Shown here piece by piece: positions 52,351-61,603 of a stretch of DNA of 64,000 nucleotides; the stretch's first letter is position 1; every line of letters begins with the position of its first letter. The stretch covers positions 1 to 64,000 of the forward strand of contig CBDDTG010000069.1 of assembly GCA_965233665.1 (NCBI GenBank), written 5' to 3'. The position numbers and the translations under genes were made by a program. The notes beneath the pieces are model-generated. The model was given only the letters and a program-made list of their open reading frames with translations. It had not been told where the DNA came from and did no database searches. This DNA is from Bacterioplanes sp965233665. Lineage in GTDB: Bacteria > Pseudomonadota > Gammaproteobacteria > Pseudomonadales > Oceanobacteraceae.

Positions 52351-53826
52351 ATGTTGATGAAGAAACTTGCGCTGGTCAGTGCGTTATCGGCCGCCTTCTT
52401 AGTGGGCTGTGGCAGCGACGATGACAACAACAGTTCGTCAAACGACACACCGGCAAACAGCACTTTTACGGCGAGCAAAAACGCCGATGCGCAACCGATT
52501 ATTTGGATTGGCGACTTTAATAACTTCGATGATGCCGTGGCCTTGATGCTGATCGCTAAAGATCCACGCTACACCATTGAACTGGCGGTGGTGGAAGATT
52601 CGTTTAATACCGTCGCCCACGGCGCCAACACGGTTTACAACATTCTGGAATGGCTGGGCAACCGTGATACTCAGGTGATTCGCGGGGCATACTACGCGCC
52701 GGAAGAGATTTATTTTGGTGCCAATGGCGCAAAAGCTGAAGGCACTGCAGTGACCGACAGCAACGCCGTGGTGGGCGGCATTGCCGACTACCAGTTGCCA
52801 AACTCCAACACCAACGGTAGCTGGAACTTAGAGCGTCGCAATGTGATGGGCATTAACTTGTATGGCCAATATGTGCCAGGCCCGTGGCGCGACAATGGAT
52901 CCACTCTGTATGCCACCGATCACTTAATTCCGCGTGCCGAGCAAGAAAACTACCACTACAACGGCAATAACGGCATGTCGTTTAAGTTTGAGCTGGCCGA
53001 AGACATGGTACTGGCGGAGCTCGATAGCTTGGGCGATGATGTGGTGGTATTTAATACCGGCAAACTGACGACCTTTGCTCGAGTATTATCCAAAGCCAGC
53101 CCAGCGCAACTGGCTAAAATTGATAAAGTCATCATGATGGGCGGCGGCTTTGAAGGTGAAACCCCATTTACCGAAGAGCACGGCCGTGAAAACAACCTCG
53201 GCGGTAATATTTTCTCGCACCCTTCATTTGGCGTCAGCACCGACTTCAGCACTCATCAGGAATACAACATTTTGTTGGATCCGCTAAGTGCCAAGGTATC
53301 GTTTGATTTGCTGGCGCAAAACAACATCGACAGCTATCTGGTGCCGACCAACTCAACGGATTTGGCCAAGCTGGAAGCGCACAGCATTGTTGACCTGGCG
53401 GCAGCAGGTGCAACACCAGAAGCTTGCTACACCTCCAAGCTGTTTACCTCCATTCGTGAGTTTGAAGGCGGTGATTTCCCCGGCTTTGATGGCTCGCCGA
53501 GCGGCGACTTTGCCCTGGATGCGGTGATTCGCTTGTGGGACATCATTGCAGCGCTGGTACTGCTGGAGCCAGAAACCCTGGATATGAACATTCGTGAAGG
53601 CTACGTCGCGGTTGACCAGCTGGATGATGGCCTGGAAAACAGCGAATTCCGCTACGACCCTATTAGCTTTGACCCTATGGTCGGCAAAACCAGCTTTACC
53701 GAAGCCGGTGCCGGCCAACCGTTAAACGTGGTATTGGGCATTGATACCGAAAAAGCCCGCCTGGCGATGATTGAGCGCCTGCGCTCTTCTACCAATGCCG
53801 CCGTAAAAGGCCCTAGCTGCGATTAA
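52351..53826 (+). CDS. Nucleoside-hydrolase-like lipoprotein
   Basis: The 491-residue protein has a lipoprotein signal (lipobox FLVGC) followed by a serine/asparagine-rich linker. The globular part resembles inosine/uridine-preferring nucleoside hydrolases: IIWIGDFNNFDDAVALMLIA in place of DTDPGxDDAxAL, VIMMGGGFEG (the usual LPGG/MGG-like calcium site region), and EYNILLDPLSAKVSF. The N-terminal acidic motif is one residue shorter than in active enzymes, so activity on nucleosides is uncertain. It is probably anchored in the outer membrane. Confidence 0.72.
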   Translation: MLMKKLALVSALSAAFLVGCGSDDDNNSSSNDTPANSTFTASKNADAQPIIWIGDFNNFDDAVALMLIAKDPRYTIELAVVEDSFNTVAHGANTVYNILEWLGNRDTQVIRGAYYAPEEIYFGANGAKAEGTAVTDSNAVVGGIADYQLPNSNTNGSWNLERRNVMGINLYGQYVPGPWRDNGSTLYATDHLIPRAEQENYHYNGNNGMSFKFELAEDMVLAELDSLGDDVVVFNTGKLTTFARVLSKASPAQLAKIDKVIMMGGGFEGETPFTEEHGRENNLGGNIFSHPSFGVSTDFSTHQEYNILLDPLSAKVSFDLLAQNNIDSYLVPTNSTDLAKLEAHSIVDLAAAGATPEACYTSKLFTSIREFEGGDFPGFDGSPSGDFALDAVIRLWDIIAALVLLEPETLDMNIREGYVAVDQLDDGLENSEFRYDPISFDPMVGKTSFTEAGAGQPLNVVLGIDTEKARLAMIERLRSSTNAAVKGPSCD

Positions 53827-53848
53827 TGGTTTGATGCCAGGGTAGGCA

Positions 53849-54687
53849 TTGCTTACCCTGGCCGCTCGATATATCAGCCAAGGAATAGACTTAATCATTG
53901 GTATCGCTCAAGTTCCCATGTACTGGGATGTTTCTACGAACACCGCTCACGCTTGTCGGTTAATCCAACGATTTCACCACTTGGATTTGATCGTATTTCC
54001 CGAGCTAAGCGTAACGGGCTTTCATCGCGGTGTTACTGATAAAAACAACCTGCAGCAAGTTGATGGCGCAATCAATAACATATGCGAGCTGTGCCAACAG
54101 CATAGCGTCAGTGTCATGATCGGTGCTCCCATCATGCGTGGCGAAAAGGTGTTTAATAGCTATGTGTTGATCGACGCCTGCGGCCGCTTGACTAGGCAAT
54201 GGGATAAGTCGGCTTAACACCCAGCGAAGCAAAGTTTTTTACCACTGGCGAGCATCGCCAGCCGGTGGCGCTGAATAATAAAACCGTGTCTGCCATTATG
54301 TGTCGCGAAGTCGATGACCTGGATTGGTTTTTTACTGAGTCTGCTGGGCATGACATTAACCTCGTGGTATGGCCGAGCTATATCGGCGATAGAGACGTTC
54401 CAGGTAGCGAAGGGCCGAACTATTACAATAACGCCGCAACGTTAGCACAGCGGCTCAAATCTGTGGTGATTCAATGCAATTGGCCAGAGGCGCTGAATGA
54501 AGGCCCAGGTGCAGATATGTATGGCAGTGCGGTCATTGGCGCAGATGGCGGTACATGGTTTACCTTGCCCGCCAAACAGCCGTGTTTTGGCATGGTTGAT
54601 CTCAGCAAACAGGAGTGTAATGTGCTGCCACTCAGCAAAATAGAAGCTTTTGGCTCGCAAGAAGATAAGCGTTGCAGCTCTATCTAG
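53849..54687 (+). pseudogene. Carbon-nitrogen hydrolase (nitrilase family), single-base frameshift
   Basis: The first frame carries IIGIAQVPMYWDVSTNTAHA and the catalytic glutamate in LIVFPELSVTGFH, and ends at 54217 after RQWDKSA. The second half lies in another frame: LTPSEAKFFTTGEHRQPVAL, SAIMCREVDDLDWF with the catalytic cysteine, to DKRCSSI. Adding one base near 54212 joins DKS (lysine of the triad) to LTPSEAKFF and restores a protein of about 270 residues. The first codon is uncertain, since no ATG fits well before IIGIAQ. This is decay or a sequence error. Confidence 0.8.
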
Positions 54688-54718
54688 TGCCAACTCAATC
54701 CATGTAAAAGGAGTTAAC

Positions 54719-55081
54719 ATGATCGATCATTTCGAAATCAAAGTGGTCAACTTTGCTGCTTGCTGTCAATTTTATCGTCAGGCTCTCTCAGCACTCGGCA
54801 TTGAGCTGAAATGGTCGGACGATTTGGCTGCAGGCTTTGGTCTTCAGGGAGAAAGCAAGGTTCGCTTTTTAATTGAGCAAGGCGAGCGCACCAGCCAAAG
54901 CCATATTGCCTTTGCTGCCACTACAGAGCCGCAAGTGGCCAGCTTCTATCGCTTAGGATTGGAGCACGGCGGTCGCTGTCATGGTGAGCCCGGCCTTCGA
55001 GAACACTACGCCCCTAACTACTATGCGGCGTTTCTATTGGATCCAGATGGCAATAATGTCGAAGCCGTTTTATATCGTTAG
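54719..55081 (+). CDS. VOC family protein (glyoxalase/bleomycin resistance fold)
   Basis: The 120-residue protein starts at ATG 54719 after AAAAGGAG. MIDHFEIKVVNFAACCQFYR and the C-terminal DPDGNNVEAVLYR are typical of VOC metal-binding repeats. The substrate is unknown; enzymes of this fold include glyoxalases, dioxygenases and resistance proteins. It follows the nitrilase remnant by about 30 bases. Confidence 0.85.
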   Translation: MIDHFEIKVVNFAACCQFYRQALSALGIELKWSDDLAAGFGLQGESKVRFLIEQGERTSQSHIAFAATTEPQVASFYRLGLEHGGRCHGEPGLREHYAPNYYAAFLLDPDGNNVEAVLYR

Positions 55082-55156
55082 TAAACTCAGAAGCTTCGCA
55101 TGGCGATGCAGTGTAAAGTGGCAAGATTGTATTGCTTTCAGTTTTAAGGAATCCCT

Positions 55157-55936
55157 ATGTCGCTGTGGCAAACCGTTAAAGTTTGGCTGGGACTAGCAAA
55201 GCCCGTAGTAGAGTTTGATTGGCCTGCACATTGGAGCGAATTACTTGAGCAGCATGTCAGTTTTTATCGTGCGCTAGAGAGCGAAAATAAGCTCAAATTT
55301 GAACAGCGCTGCACAGGTTTTTTGCTGACGACAAGAATTGAAGGCGGTGTCGGGGTTGAGGTCGAAGACCTAGACCGCTTGCTGGTGGCGGCCAGTGCTG
55401 TGATTCCCGTGTGGGGCTTTGTCGACTGGCCGTATTTAAGTGTCGCGGCGGTGATTTTATTGCCCGGTACCTTTAACGACCAGTTTGTGTGCGGTCAGCC
55501 AGATTCCCGCATCAGTGGCATGGTTGGGCATGGGCCTATGTCGGGCAAAATGGCGTTGAGCCAGCCGCATTTACGCTTAGGATTTGCCAACGATAAAGAC
55601 AAGCAAAACGTCGGTATTCACGAGTTTGTGCATATTCTGGATATGGCTGACGGTGACTGTGATGGCTTTCCCGAGCGGGTAAGAGAGTTTCAGTATTGCG
55701 CGCCCTGGTTTGAATTTGTGCGCCATAAAGTGGCCGAGGTTGAACGCGGCAAAACCAATATTAACCAATACGGTGCTACCAATTCGGCCGAGTTTTTTGC
55801 TGTTACGTCAGAGTATTTCTTTGAACGTCCAGCCATGCTCAAGAAAAAGCATCCACAGCTTTATCAGTATTTGAGTGAGTTTTATCAGCAAAACCTGGCG
55901 GAAATTGCACAGCAGAAGAAGATTGATTCGAAGTAG
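55157..55936 (+). CDS. mtfA: MtfA-type zinc peptidase (M90)
   Basis: The 259-residue protein has the zinc-binding HEFVH motif in GIHEFVHILDMADGDCDG, the upstream VEVEDLDRLLVAASAVIPVW and a C-terminal TSEYFFERPAMLKKKHPQLY containing the third ligand region. In E. coli MtfA interacts with the Mlc repressor and affects glucose phosphotransferase genes; that link is inferred here only from family. The length matches the family. Confidence 0.92.
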   Translation: MSLWQTVKVWLGLAKPVVEFDWPAHWSELLEQHVSFYRALESENKLKFEQRCTGFLLTTRIEGGVGVEVEDLDRLLVAASAVIPVWGFVDWPYLSVAAVILLPGTFNDQFVCGQPDSRISGMVGHGPMSGKMALSQPHLRLGFANDKDKQNVGIHEFVHILDMADGDCDGFPERVREFQYCAPWFEFVRHKVAEVERGKTNINQYGATNSAEFFAVTSEYFFERPAMLKKKHPQLYQYLSEFYQQNLAEIAQQKKIDSK

Positions 55937-56026
55937 TTGATTGCGGAAGCAGCATTGTATTTTGATAGCTGAGCAGCCGTTATTCTTGGCTACTCAGCTC
56001 ATGTGAGGGCCTACAAAACCTCTAAG

Positions 56027-56389
56027 TTAACGACCGTCTTCATAGGAAGCCGTGGCAGATACTTTGCTCCATGTGCCATCGCTGTAAAGAATGAGTGCTT
56101 CCGCGGTATAAGGGCGAAAAGGTCGAATCTGAAAAGAGCATGAGGTGCCGCGTGTGCCACATGATTTAGCCGCACCAGACCATTGCACACTATCAATATT
56201 CGAGCCGTTGCCTACCACGCGAAACACTGCTGTGGCCGAGCGCGCACCAAAGACCATGGCAAAGCAACGACCACCTATGTATTGATCGTAAGCTTGGGTG
56301 TCAACGTAGCACTCCATTCTTTCAGCACTGGCCTGCGCACTAAAAATGGCACAGCCAATCAACGCCGCTGCAGTTAATAATATTTTCAT
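56027..56389 (-). CDS. Small secreted protein, unknown function
   Basis: A 120-residue protein with a clear signal peptide (MKILLTAAALIGCAIFSAQASA) and a mature part with four cysteines (MECYVDT, GGRCFAMVFG, KSCGTRGTSCSFQI) that could form disulphides. I do not recognise it. An inverted repeat (GCTCTGG at 56434-56440, CCAGAGC at 56464-56470) lies in its upstream region. Confidence 0.65.
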   Translation of the reverse strand: MKILLTAAALIGCAIFSAQASAERMECYVDTQAYDQYIGGRCFAMVFGARSATAVFRVVGNGSNIDSVQWSGAAKSCGTRGTSCSFQIRPFRPYTAEALILYSDGTWSKVSATASYEDGR

Positions 56390-56609
56390 TATTATTCCAT
56401 CCTATATTCATTAATTTTAATTAGGTTGTCATTGCTCTGGCCGGATTGTTTTTATTGCCGGTTCCAGAGCGGAAACAGAATTAATTTAAAGATAAAAATG
56501 TAAATAACAAATAGCAAAAAAAGCCACGCCTTAAAGTTCAGTAAAAAGAACTAGGTCAATAGATATGAGGGATGGCTATCAGGCGCAGACAGCTCGATAA
56601 CATTCGGCG

Positions 56610-57059
56610 CTAAGCCTTCAGTGACTGAAAAACCTCCTTCAACCAAGTCGGCACGGGGGTTTTCTGCAGGCGTTGCTGGCACAAGGTGACATAGCTAATA
56701 CTGGCCTGGTAAACAGGCTGTTCTTCCACTCTGCCGCTAACAATAAAGCTGTATGAATGTTGACCAATATGGTGAATGGCTACCTCTTGCTCTAACAATT
56801 GATCGTAATGCAATGGCTGTAGGTACTCGATCTCGCTGTGGCGCACCGGTGTAACAATGCCCGCTGCCTTAAGTGCGCGAATGCAAGGTTGGCCCAGTCG
56901 TTCACTCAATGCTTGATGTGTGGCTTCTAACGCAAAGTCGGTAAAGCGCGGTGTATAAACGATGCCGGCAGGGTCGCACTCGCCAAATAAAACGGTGCGT
57001 GAAATGACGCTGGTGCCCACAAGGTTACTCCATGGTTTGCAAAACGATGCCGCCATCAT
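56610..57059 (-). CDS. Acyl-CoA thioesterase, 4HBT hotdog fold
   Basis: The 149-residue protein has the 4-hydroxybenzoyl-CoA thioesterase pattern: RTVLFGECDPAGIVYTPRFT with the catalytic aspartate in ECDPAGIVY, and VRHSEIEYLQPLHYDQLLEQ. The start was placed at the ATG at 57059, which overlaps the end of the LysR gene. The substrate is unknown. It forms a pair with the LysR regulator on the same strand. Confidence 0.82.
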   Translation of the reverse strand: MMAASFCKPWSNLVGTSVISRTVLFGECDPAGIVYTPRFTDFALEATHQALSERLGQPCIRALKAAGIVTPVRHSEIEYLQPLHYDQLLEQEVAIHHIGQHSYSFIVSGRVEEQPVYQASISYVTLCQQRLQKTPVPTWLKEVFQSLKA

Positions 57060-57946
57060 GGCCGCACAATATCGCTCTGCCAACAGCTGGCCAGAAAATC
57101 GATAAATTGTCGCACCACAGGCAGTTGATAACTGCGTGATAAATACACTGCCCATAAACTGCTGCCTGGCACATGGTGCTCTGGTAGCACCATTACCAAC
57201 TGGCCGCTATCAATCGCTGCGTTGGCGATATCACAGGGCAAGCGCACTATGCCTTGGCCTTGGATGGCCGCGCGCAGCAGGGTCATCACATCATTGGCTT
57301 TTAAGTTGCCACTGACTTCGATGGTTTGCGGCTGATTGTTGTGTACCAAAGACCAGTGCGATGCATCGAGGTGAACCAAGCAGTTGTGTTGGCGTAAATC
57401 GGCGGGGGTATTGGGAGCGCCATGACGGTTTATGTAATCGGGCGAGGCGCAAAGAACGGCGTCAATGCTGAGCAACTTGCGCGCAATTAACTGCTCATCG
57501 GGTTGCTCGGTATAGCGCAAAGCAATATCCACGCGCTCATCCACCAGTTGGCTGTACGAATCGGACGCCAGAATATCCACCACGACCTGTGGGTGCTGCT
57601 CAGTAAAATGGGTGACTGCGTCCAGGAGCATGTGTTGTGCCAAACCAATGGGCGCGGCAATGCGAACGGTGCCGGTTAACTGTTGGCTGCGGTTCAATGC
57701 TGCCGCCTCGAGTGCAGCGGTTTCGCTCAAAATGCGACGACAGCGCAGCAGGGCCTCCTCGCCGGCGCTGGTGAGGCTGACTTTGCGTGTGGTGCGGTGC
57801 AATAAGCGCTGTTGCAACCAGGCTTCTACCTCCTGCACATGGCGTGACACCTGCAGCCGACTTAACTGCAGCTGCTCAGCGGCCTTGGTAAAGCTGCCGG
57901 CATCGGCCACTTCGATAAAACTGCGCAGGGCATTGAGTCGATCCAT
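57056..57946 (-). CDS. LysR-type transcriptional regulator
   Basis: The 296-residue protein starts MDRLNALRSFIEVADAGSFT at 57946. It has the winged helix (SFTKAAEQLQLSRLQVSRHV) and the substrate-binding domain (TVRIAAPIGLAQHMLLDAVT). It resembles the many LysR regulators that sit beside an oxidoreductase; here the divergent NAD(P)-binding protein gene at 58082 is the likely target. It overlaps the thioesterase start by a few bases. Confidence 0.9.
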   Translation of the reverse strand: MDRLNALRSFIEVADAGSFTKAAEQLQLSRLQVSRHVQEVEAWLQQRLLHRTTRKVSLTSAGEEALLRCRRILSETAALEAAALNRSQQLTGTVRIAAPIGLAQHMLLDAVTHFTEQHPQVVVDILASDSYSQLVDERVDIALRYTEQPDEQLIARKLLSIDAVLCASPDYINRHGAPNTPADLRQHNCLVHLDASHWSLVHNNQPQTIEVSGNLKANDVMTLLRAAIQGQGIVRLPCDIANAAIDSGQLVMVLPEHHVPGSSLWAVYLSRSYQLPVVRQFIDFLASCWQSDIVRP

Positions 57947-58081
57947 AGCGGACCCAATTAGCATCTTATGTCGATACAAACTACATCAATTCTGTGAATT
58001 TATCTCGTATATCTGAGTTATTAGACTGCTCGCATCGTAACAGCATCAGTTACTTAATACGTTTTAAGCGAGGACATCCGT

Positions 58082-58756
58082 ATGCAAAACACCAAAGCTC
58101 AAACCAATAGCAACTCCATCAACGTCGCCGTTCTGGGTGCCAGTGGCTGGATAGGCAGCCACATCGTTAGCGAAGCCTTGGCACGTGGCCATCAGGTCAC
58201 GGCGATTGCGCGCCAGCCAGAAAACGTCAGCGCCGAGGGCGCTAGTGTGCGCGAATTTGATTTGCTCAATGCTCAAGCTGACCTGGCTAGTGCAGTACAA
58301 GGCGCCGATGTGGTGATTGCCGCCATTGGTGGTCGCGCGGCTGGCAATCACGAGTTGGTGGCACATACCGCTCAGCGCTTATTGGCAGAGCTGCCAAACA
58401 CATCGGCATCCCGACTGCTGTGGGTTGGTGGCGCTGGCTCCCTTGAAGTAGCGCCAGGCGTTACCTTAGTGAGCGTGCCCGAGTTTCCAGAGGCTTATCG
58501 TGCTGAGGCGCTGGCACAAGGCGAAGCACTGGAGGTTTTCCGCAACAGCAGCAGCGCCATCCATTGGACGTTTGTTAGCCCTGCTGCAGAGATCTTCCCA
58601 GGTGAGCCGCAGGGCAGCTACCGCGTTGGCGGTGAACAACTGCTCACTGACGACAACGGCAATAGCCGTATTAGTGTGAGCGATTATGCCAAGGCCATGG
58701 TGGATGAGCTGGAAGCGGCACAGCATCTGAACCAGCGCATTGGCGTGGCGTACTGA
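58082..58756 (+). CDS. NAD(P)-binding oxidoreductase (NmrA/SDR-like)
   Basis: The 224-residue protein has an N-terminal Rossmann motif GASGWIGSHIVSEALARGH and QLLTDDNGNSRISVSDYAKA near the end, typical of NAD(P)H-binding NmrA-like or YwnB-type proteins. The catalytic YxxxK motif of classical SDRs is not evident. It is divergent from the LysR gene, which probably controls it in response to redox or electrophile stress; that is an inference from context. Confidence 0.85.
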   Translation: MQNTKAQTNSNSINVAVLGASGWIGSHIVSEALARGHQVTAIARQPENVSAEGASVREFDLLNAQADLASAVQGADVVIAAIGGRAAGNHELVAHTAQRLLAELPNTSASRLLWVGGAGSLEVAPGVTLVSVPEFPEAYRAEALAQGEALEVFRNSSSAIHWTFVSPAAEIFPGEPQGSYRVGGEQLLTDDNGNSRISVSDYAKAMVDELEAAQHLNQRIGVAY

Positions 58757-58911
58757 TTCTTAGGCAAGGGCCAAGGGGCGTGGGCTGGCTGGTTTGGTCG
58801 GGTGGATATAAGAGGCATCGCCAATGGCGGTTTGCCACTGAAGCTGAGCATGGCAGACTAGTGCCCTAGCGTTCACGCCGATTGCAAACCGAACGATAAA
58901 AGGAAGCCCGA

Positions 58912-60432
58912 ATGCCTAACGCCAGCTCATTGCCCGCCAATAAAAAATACAACAAGAAGAAGGTTAACATTGGTAGTATTCTGTTTGGTGGTTTATTTGT
59001 TGTAGTCGGCTTTATCGCAGCGTATTTTACTTTTACCGACGCTGGACAAGGGGAATCACTGGCGTTTCGACTATTAATGGCGCTTGTTTTTGTTAGTGTG
59101 TTTAGCGGTATCGGTGGCGCTATGATTTGGTCGTCGCTAAAAAATGATGATTTAAAACAGGATCTAGAAAAAATACGCCAGCAGGGCATTCCCAGTCTTG
59201 AGAAAAGTCTTGATAAAATTTTAACGGTTGTGGCGGCGGTGGTTGCTATACCTGGGTCCATTATCGCGATGCTGGGGCTGATTAACTGGGAAGGTTATGG
59301 CTTTTCCAGCTTGCTGTTTTTTTTATTTAGCGGCGTTCTGTATTTGCATGCGCGCAACATGCGGCGCGATTATGAAAAAATTGGTCCGACGGTTGTTTTC
59401 CCCGATCCAATCCCGGCCATCATTGGCCATGAAGTGGGCGGCTTTTTTATGTTGGCGGCTAAGCCCCGCAATGATTTGACCATGAGGCTCAGTTGCCTGC
59501 ACACCTACAGCAGTGGCTCGGGTGACAATAGCTCTAAAACGATGGTTGTTCATCAGCAGGAAACGGCAGCCTACTTGGAGCCGCAGGGTGACGGCGTGCA
59601 AAAAGTTAGCTTCCTGTTTCAGCTGCCCGAAGATAAGCCGGAGAGTGACAGCCCGGAATACCGCGGCACCATCAGCTGGGAGCTCAGTGCCACCGGTATG
59701 GTCACCAACGATCCCAAAGTACCGGGCACTCAGATCGCTGAGCTGATCGAGCTCAAGCGCACCTGGAAGTTGCCTGTGCTGTCTCAGGCCTATGCCAGCG
59801 CTCTCGGCCTGACAGCTGATGCCAGTCGCGTATCTATTCCCCAGCAGCACCAGCAAAGCGTTGAGCGTCAATACCGCCGTGCAGCCGAAAACAGCGTTGA
59901 GCAGCAAATTGATATGCAAACCGACGCGCAAGGAGCCACCGAGATCGTCAGCGAAGCGGGGCGCAACTCGAGTATGTGGGGCATATTGCTGGGCCTGGGG
60001 GCGATCTTTGGCTTGGTGGGCCTTGGCTTATTGCTGGTCATGCTGGAAGAAGGCGGCGTGTTGTGGCTAATAGCGCCGGTCTTTACACTGGTCGGCTGGG
60101 GCCTGTTTGCTTTGGGTGTATTTCTCGCTGGACGCAAGCTCGAAGCGCGTATTTATCAGGGCAATGTACAGGTCATTCGCAGCGTATTTGGACGCCAGCT
60201 GTATCAGCGCAGCGGCCAAATTACGTCACCATCTCAGCTGAGTTTAAAAGAGACCATGAGCTCCACCTCGCAGGATCATGTGAAAACCGAATACATGGCG
60301 ATCTATGCCGATATCGATGGCAAAAAGATTAAGTTAGCTGAGGGCATTGAAGGGCGCTTAGCCGGTGAAGTGATGATGGATAAAATCAAAGCAGCGCTGA
60401 CTCAGGAGCTGGATGCTGAGCTTTCGGGCTAG
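58912..60432 (+). CDS. DUF3592-like membrane protein
   Basis: The 506-residue protein has two helices near residues 20-75, two more near 100-145, a long soluble part with beta strands (VFPDPIPAIIGHEVGGFFML, TMRLSCLHTYSSGSGDNSSK), and two helices near 355-405 (GILLGLGAIFGLVGLGLLLV), then a C-terminal soluble tail (VIRSVFGRQLYQRSGQITSP). The pattern suits DUF3592 or related envelope proteins. The function is unknown. It stands alone between a short-chain oxidoreductase and a hypothetical gene. Confidence 0.7.
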   Translation: MPNASSLPANKKYNKKKVNIGSILFGGLFVVVGFIAAYFTFTDAGQGESLAFRLLMALVFVSVFSGIGGAMIWSSLKNDDLKQDLEKIRQQGIPSLEKSLDKILTVVAAVVAIPGSIIAMLGLINWEGYGFSSLLFFLFSGVLYLHARNMRRDYEKIGPTVVFPDPIPAIIGHEVGGFFMLAAKPRNDLTMRLSCLHTYSSGSGDNSSKTMVVHQQETAAYLEPQGDGVQKVSFLFQLPEDKPESDSPEYRGTISWELSATGMVTNDPKVPGTQIAELIELKRTWKLPVLSQAYASALGLTADASRVSIPQQHQQSVERQYRRAAENSVEQQIDMQTDAQGATEIVSEAGRNSSMWGILLGLGAIFGLVGLGLLLVMLEEGGVLWLIAPVFTLVGWGLFALGVFLAGRKLEARIYQGNVQVIRSVFGRQLYQRSGQITSPSQLSLKETMSSTSQDHVKTEYMAIYADIDGKKIKLAEGIEGRLAGEVMMDKIKAALTQELDAELSG

Positions 60433-60701
60433 AGTTTTAGCTCGACAGGATGATGCTTCGGTAAGCTGATAAGGAAGCCTGGTGCTGCGTGAGTGAAAAC
60501 GGATGTCAGAAAGTTAGAACCTCAATCAACCTGTATTCTATGAAGGTGATAAGCTGCTAAGAGTGAGGTTGGCGGGGTTTATCAAGCATGTGAGCAAAGG
60601 GCAGAGATACTCCGAGTTGGTGGGTGCTCTATTCCATGGGTTATTGTTTGTTTGTTTGCTTGTTTAGTGAAGTTATCTATGGCTGTTAAGTTTAGGAATG
60701 C
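60433..60701. other. Intergenic region with TTGT-type short repeats
   Basis: About 270 bases with no supported gene. Near 60645-60665 there is a run of TTTG units (TTGTTTGTTTGTTTGCTTGT), a short microsatellite that could vary in length. It lies just before the gene that starts at 60702. Confidence 0.4.
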
Positions 60702-61112
60702 ATGTACCCATACTACGTAGAAACTGATAGCACAGTTGATCTTTTTCAACTGAGCGATGGTCGTTTTCAAATGACTAAACAAGGTCAACTGGGGCCGCTG
60801 TTGGTTGGGCATAAGTACGTACTTGTGGAAAAGTCTCTAGTAGAAACTTTTGAAAGCATTGGTGTTGAAGGTGCCTGCTTCAGCCCTGTCGTCATCTTTA
60901 ATCGCAAGCTTAATAGTGAAGTTCTCGGTTATTATGAGCTTACAACTGAGGGGTGTTTCAGTTCGGAGGAGATAGATGGTCTGGATTTAAGTGGTCTGAA
61001 AATTTTAGTTATGGATGACCGCTACCTCTTTGTTTCACCGAAGCTAAAAGAAAAGATAGAAAAGACTTCTATGAAATTGATCTTTAGTTGTGGCTTCGGA
61101 AAGTTTGCGTGA
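60702..61112 (+). CDS. Hypothetical protein, possibly Imm-like
   Basis: A 136-residue soluble protein. The C-terminal LMDDRYLFVSPKLKEKIEKT pattern weakly recalls immunity-protein families in which a domain ends with a serine-leading 'SxxLKE' helix, but no toxin gene is adjacent. I cannot assign a function. It is AT-rich relative to the core genes. Confidence 0.5.
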   Translation: MYPYYVETDSTVDLFQLSDGRFQMTKQGQLGPLLVGHKYVLVEKSLVETFESIGVEGACFSPVVIFNRKLNSEVLGYYELTTEGCFSSEEIDGLDLSGLKILVMDDRYLFVSPKLKEKIEKTSMKLIFSCGFGKFA

Positions 61113-61220
61113 TGAATAAAAGTCGCCAGAAAATAGCCTGAGCCATAATTTCCAATAAATTTCACTGGTCTTTGAGTTTATTCATGGTTTTGGGTTTTTT
61201 GTAACAAGGGAGATGGACTT

Positions 61221-61496
61221 ATGTCAATAATCGTTGCGGGAAAGCTGAAGTTGCAGTTGGGGAAGAGGAATTAATTTATCGAGAAGTCACTGGAAGCTAT
61301 CTCCCTGGCAAGAGCACTAGATGCTTGTGAAGACTTTTCATTATCGATAAACCCTATCGACGAGAATAGGGTCAATGTCTTTGAAAAATGGCAGTCACGT
61401 GAATCGCTAGAAGCATTCAGGAATTTAGGGCCAGATAACTATTCTTTTTCCCTAGTAGAGTCTTTTGATATCAATGAATATGAAATAAGCTCGTAG
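61221..61496 (+). pseudogene. Antibiotic biosynthesis monooxygenase-type protein with premature stop
   Basis: The ATG at 61221, after GGGAG, opens MSIIVAGKLKLQLGKRN and is stopped by TAA at 61272-61274. The same frame continues without a break (FIEKSLEAISLARALDACED, NRVNVFEKWQSRESLEAFRN) to TAG at 61494-61496. This is the ABM (YgiN-like) domain of about 91 residues; the TAA most simply replaces a GAA glutamate codon. The text on both sides is well conserved in style, which suggests a recent nonsense change or a sequence error. Confidence 0.82.
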
Positions 61497-61603
61497 CAAA
61501 TCAATCTGCTTCTCGCCAGATTCTCCCCGAATCAACAGACAGCACAGTCAACCCAGTGCCATGCAGCACTGGTTGTCAAAATATAATGTCGAGTTGGGGG
61601 GAT

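Noticed and set aside
60702..61112. Immunity protein of a contact-dependent toxin system
   Set aside because: The resemblance is weak and no toxin, secretion or polymorphic C-terminal gene is adjacent, so only a hypothetical is reported.
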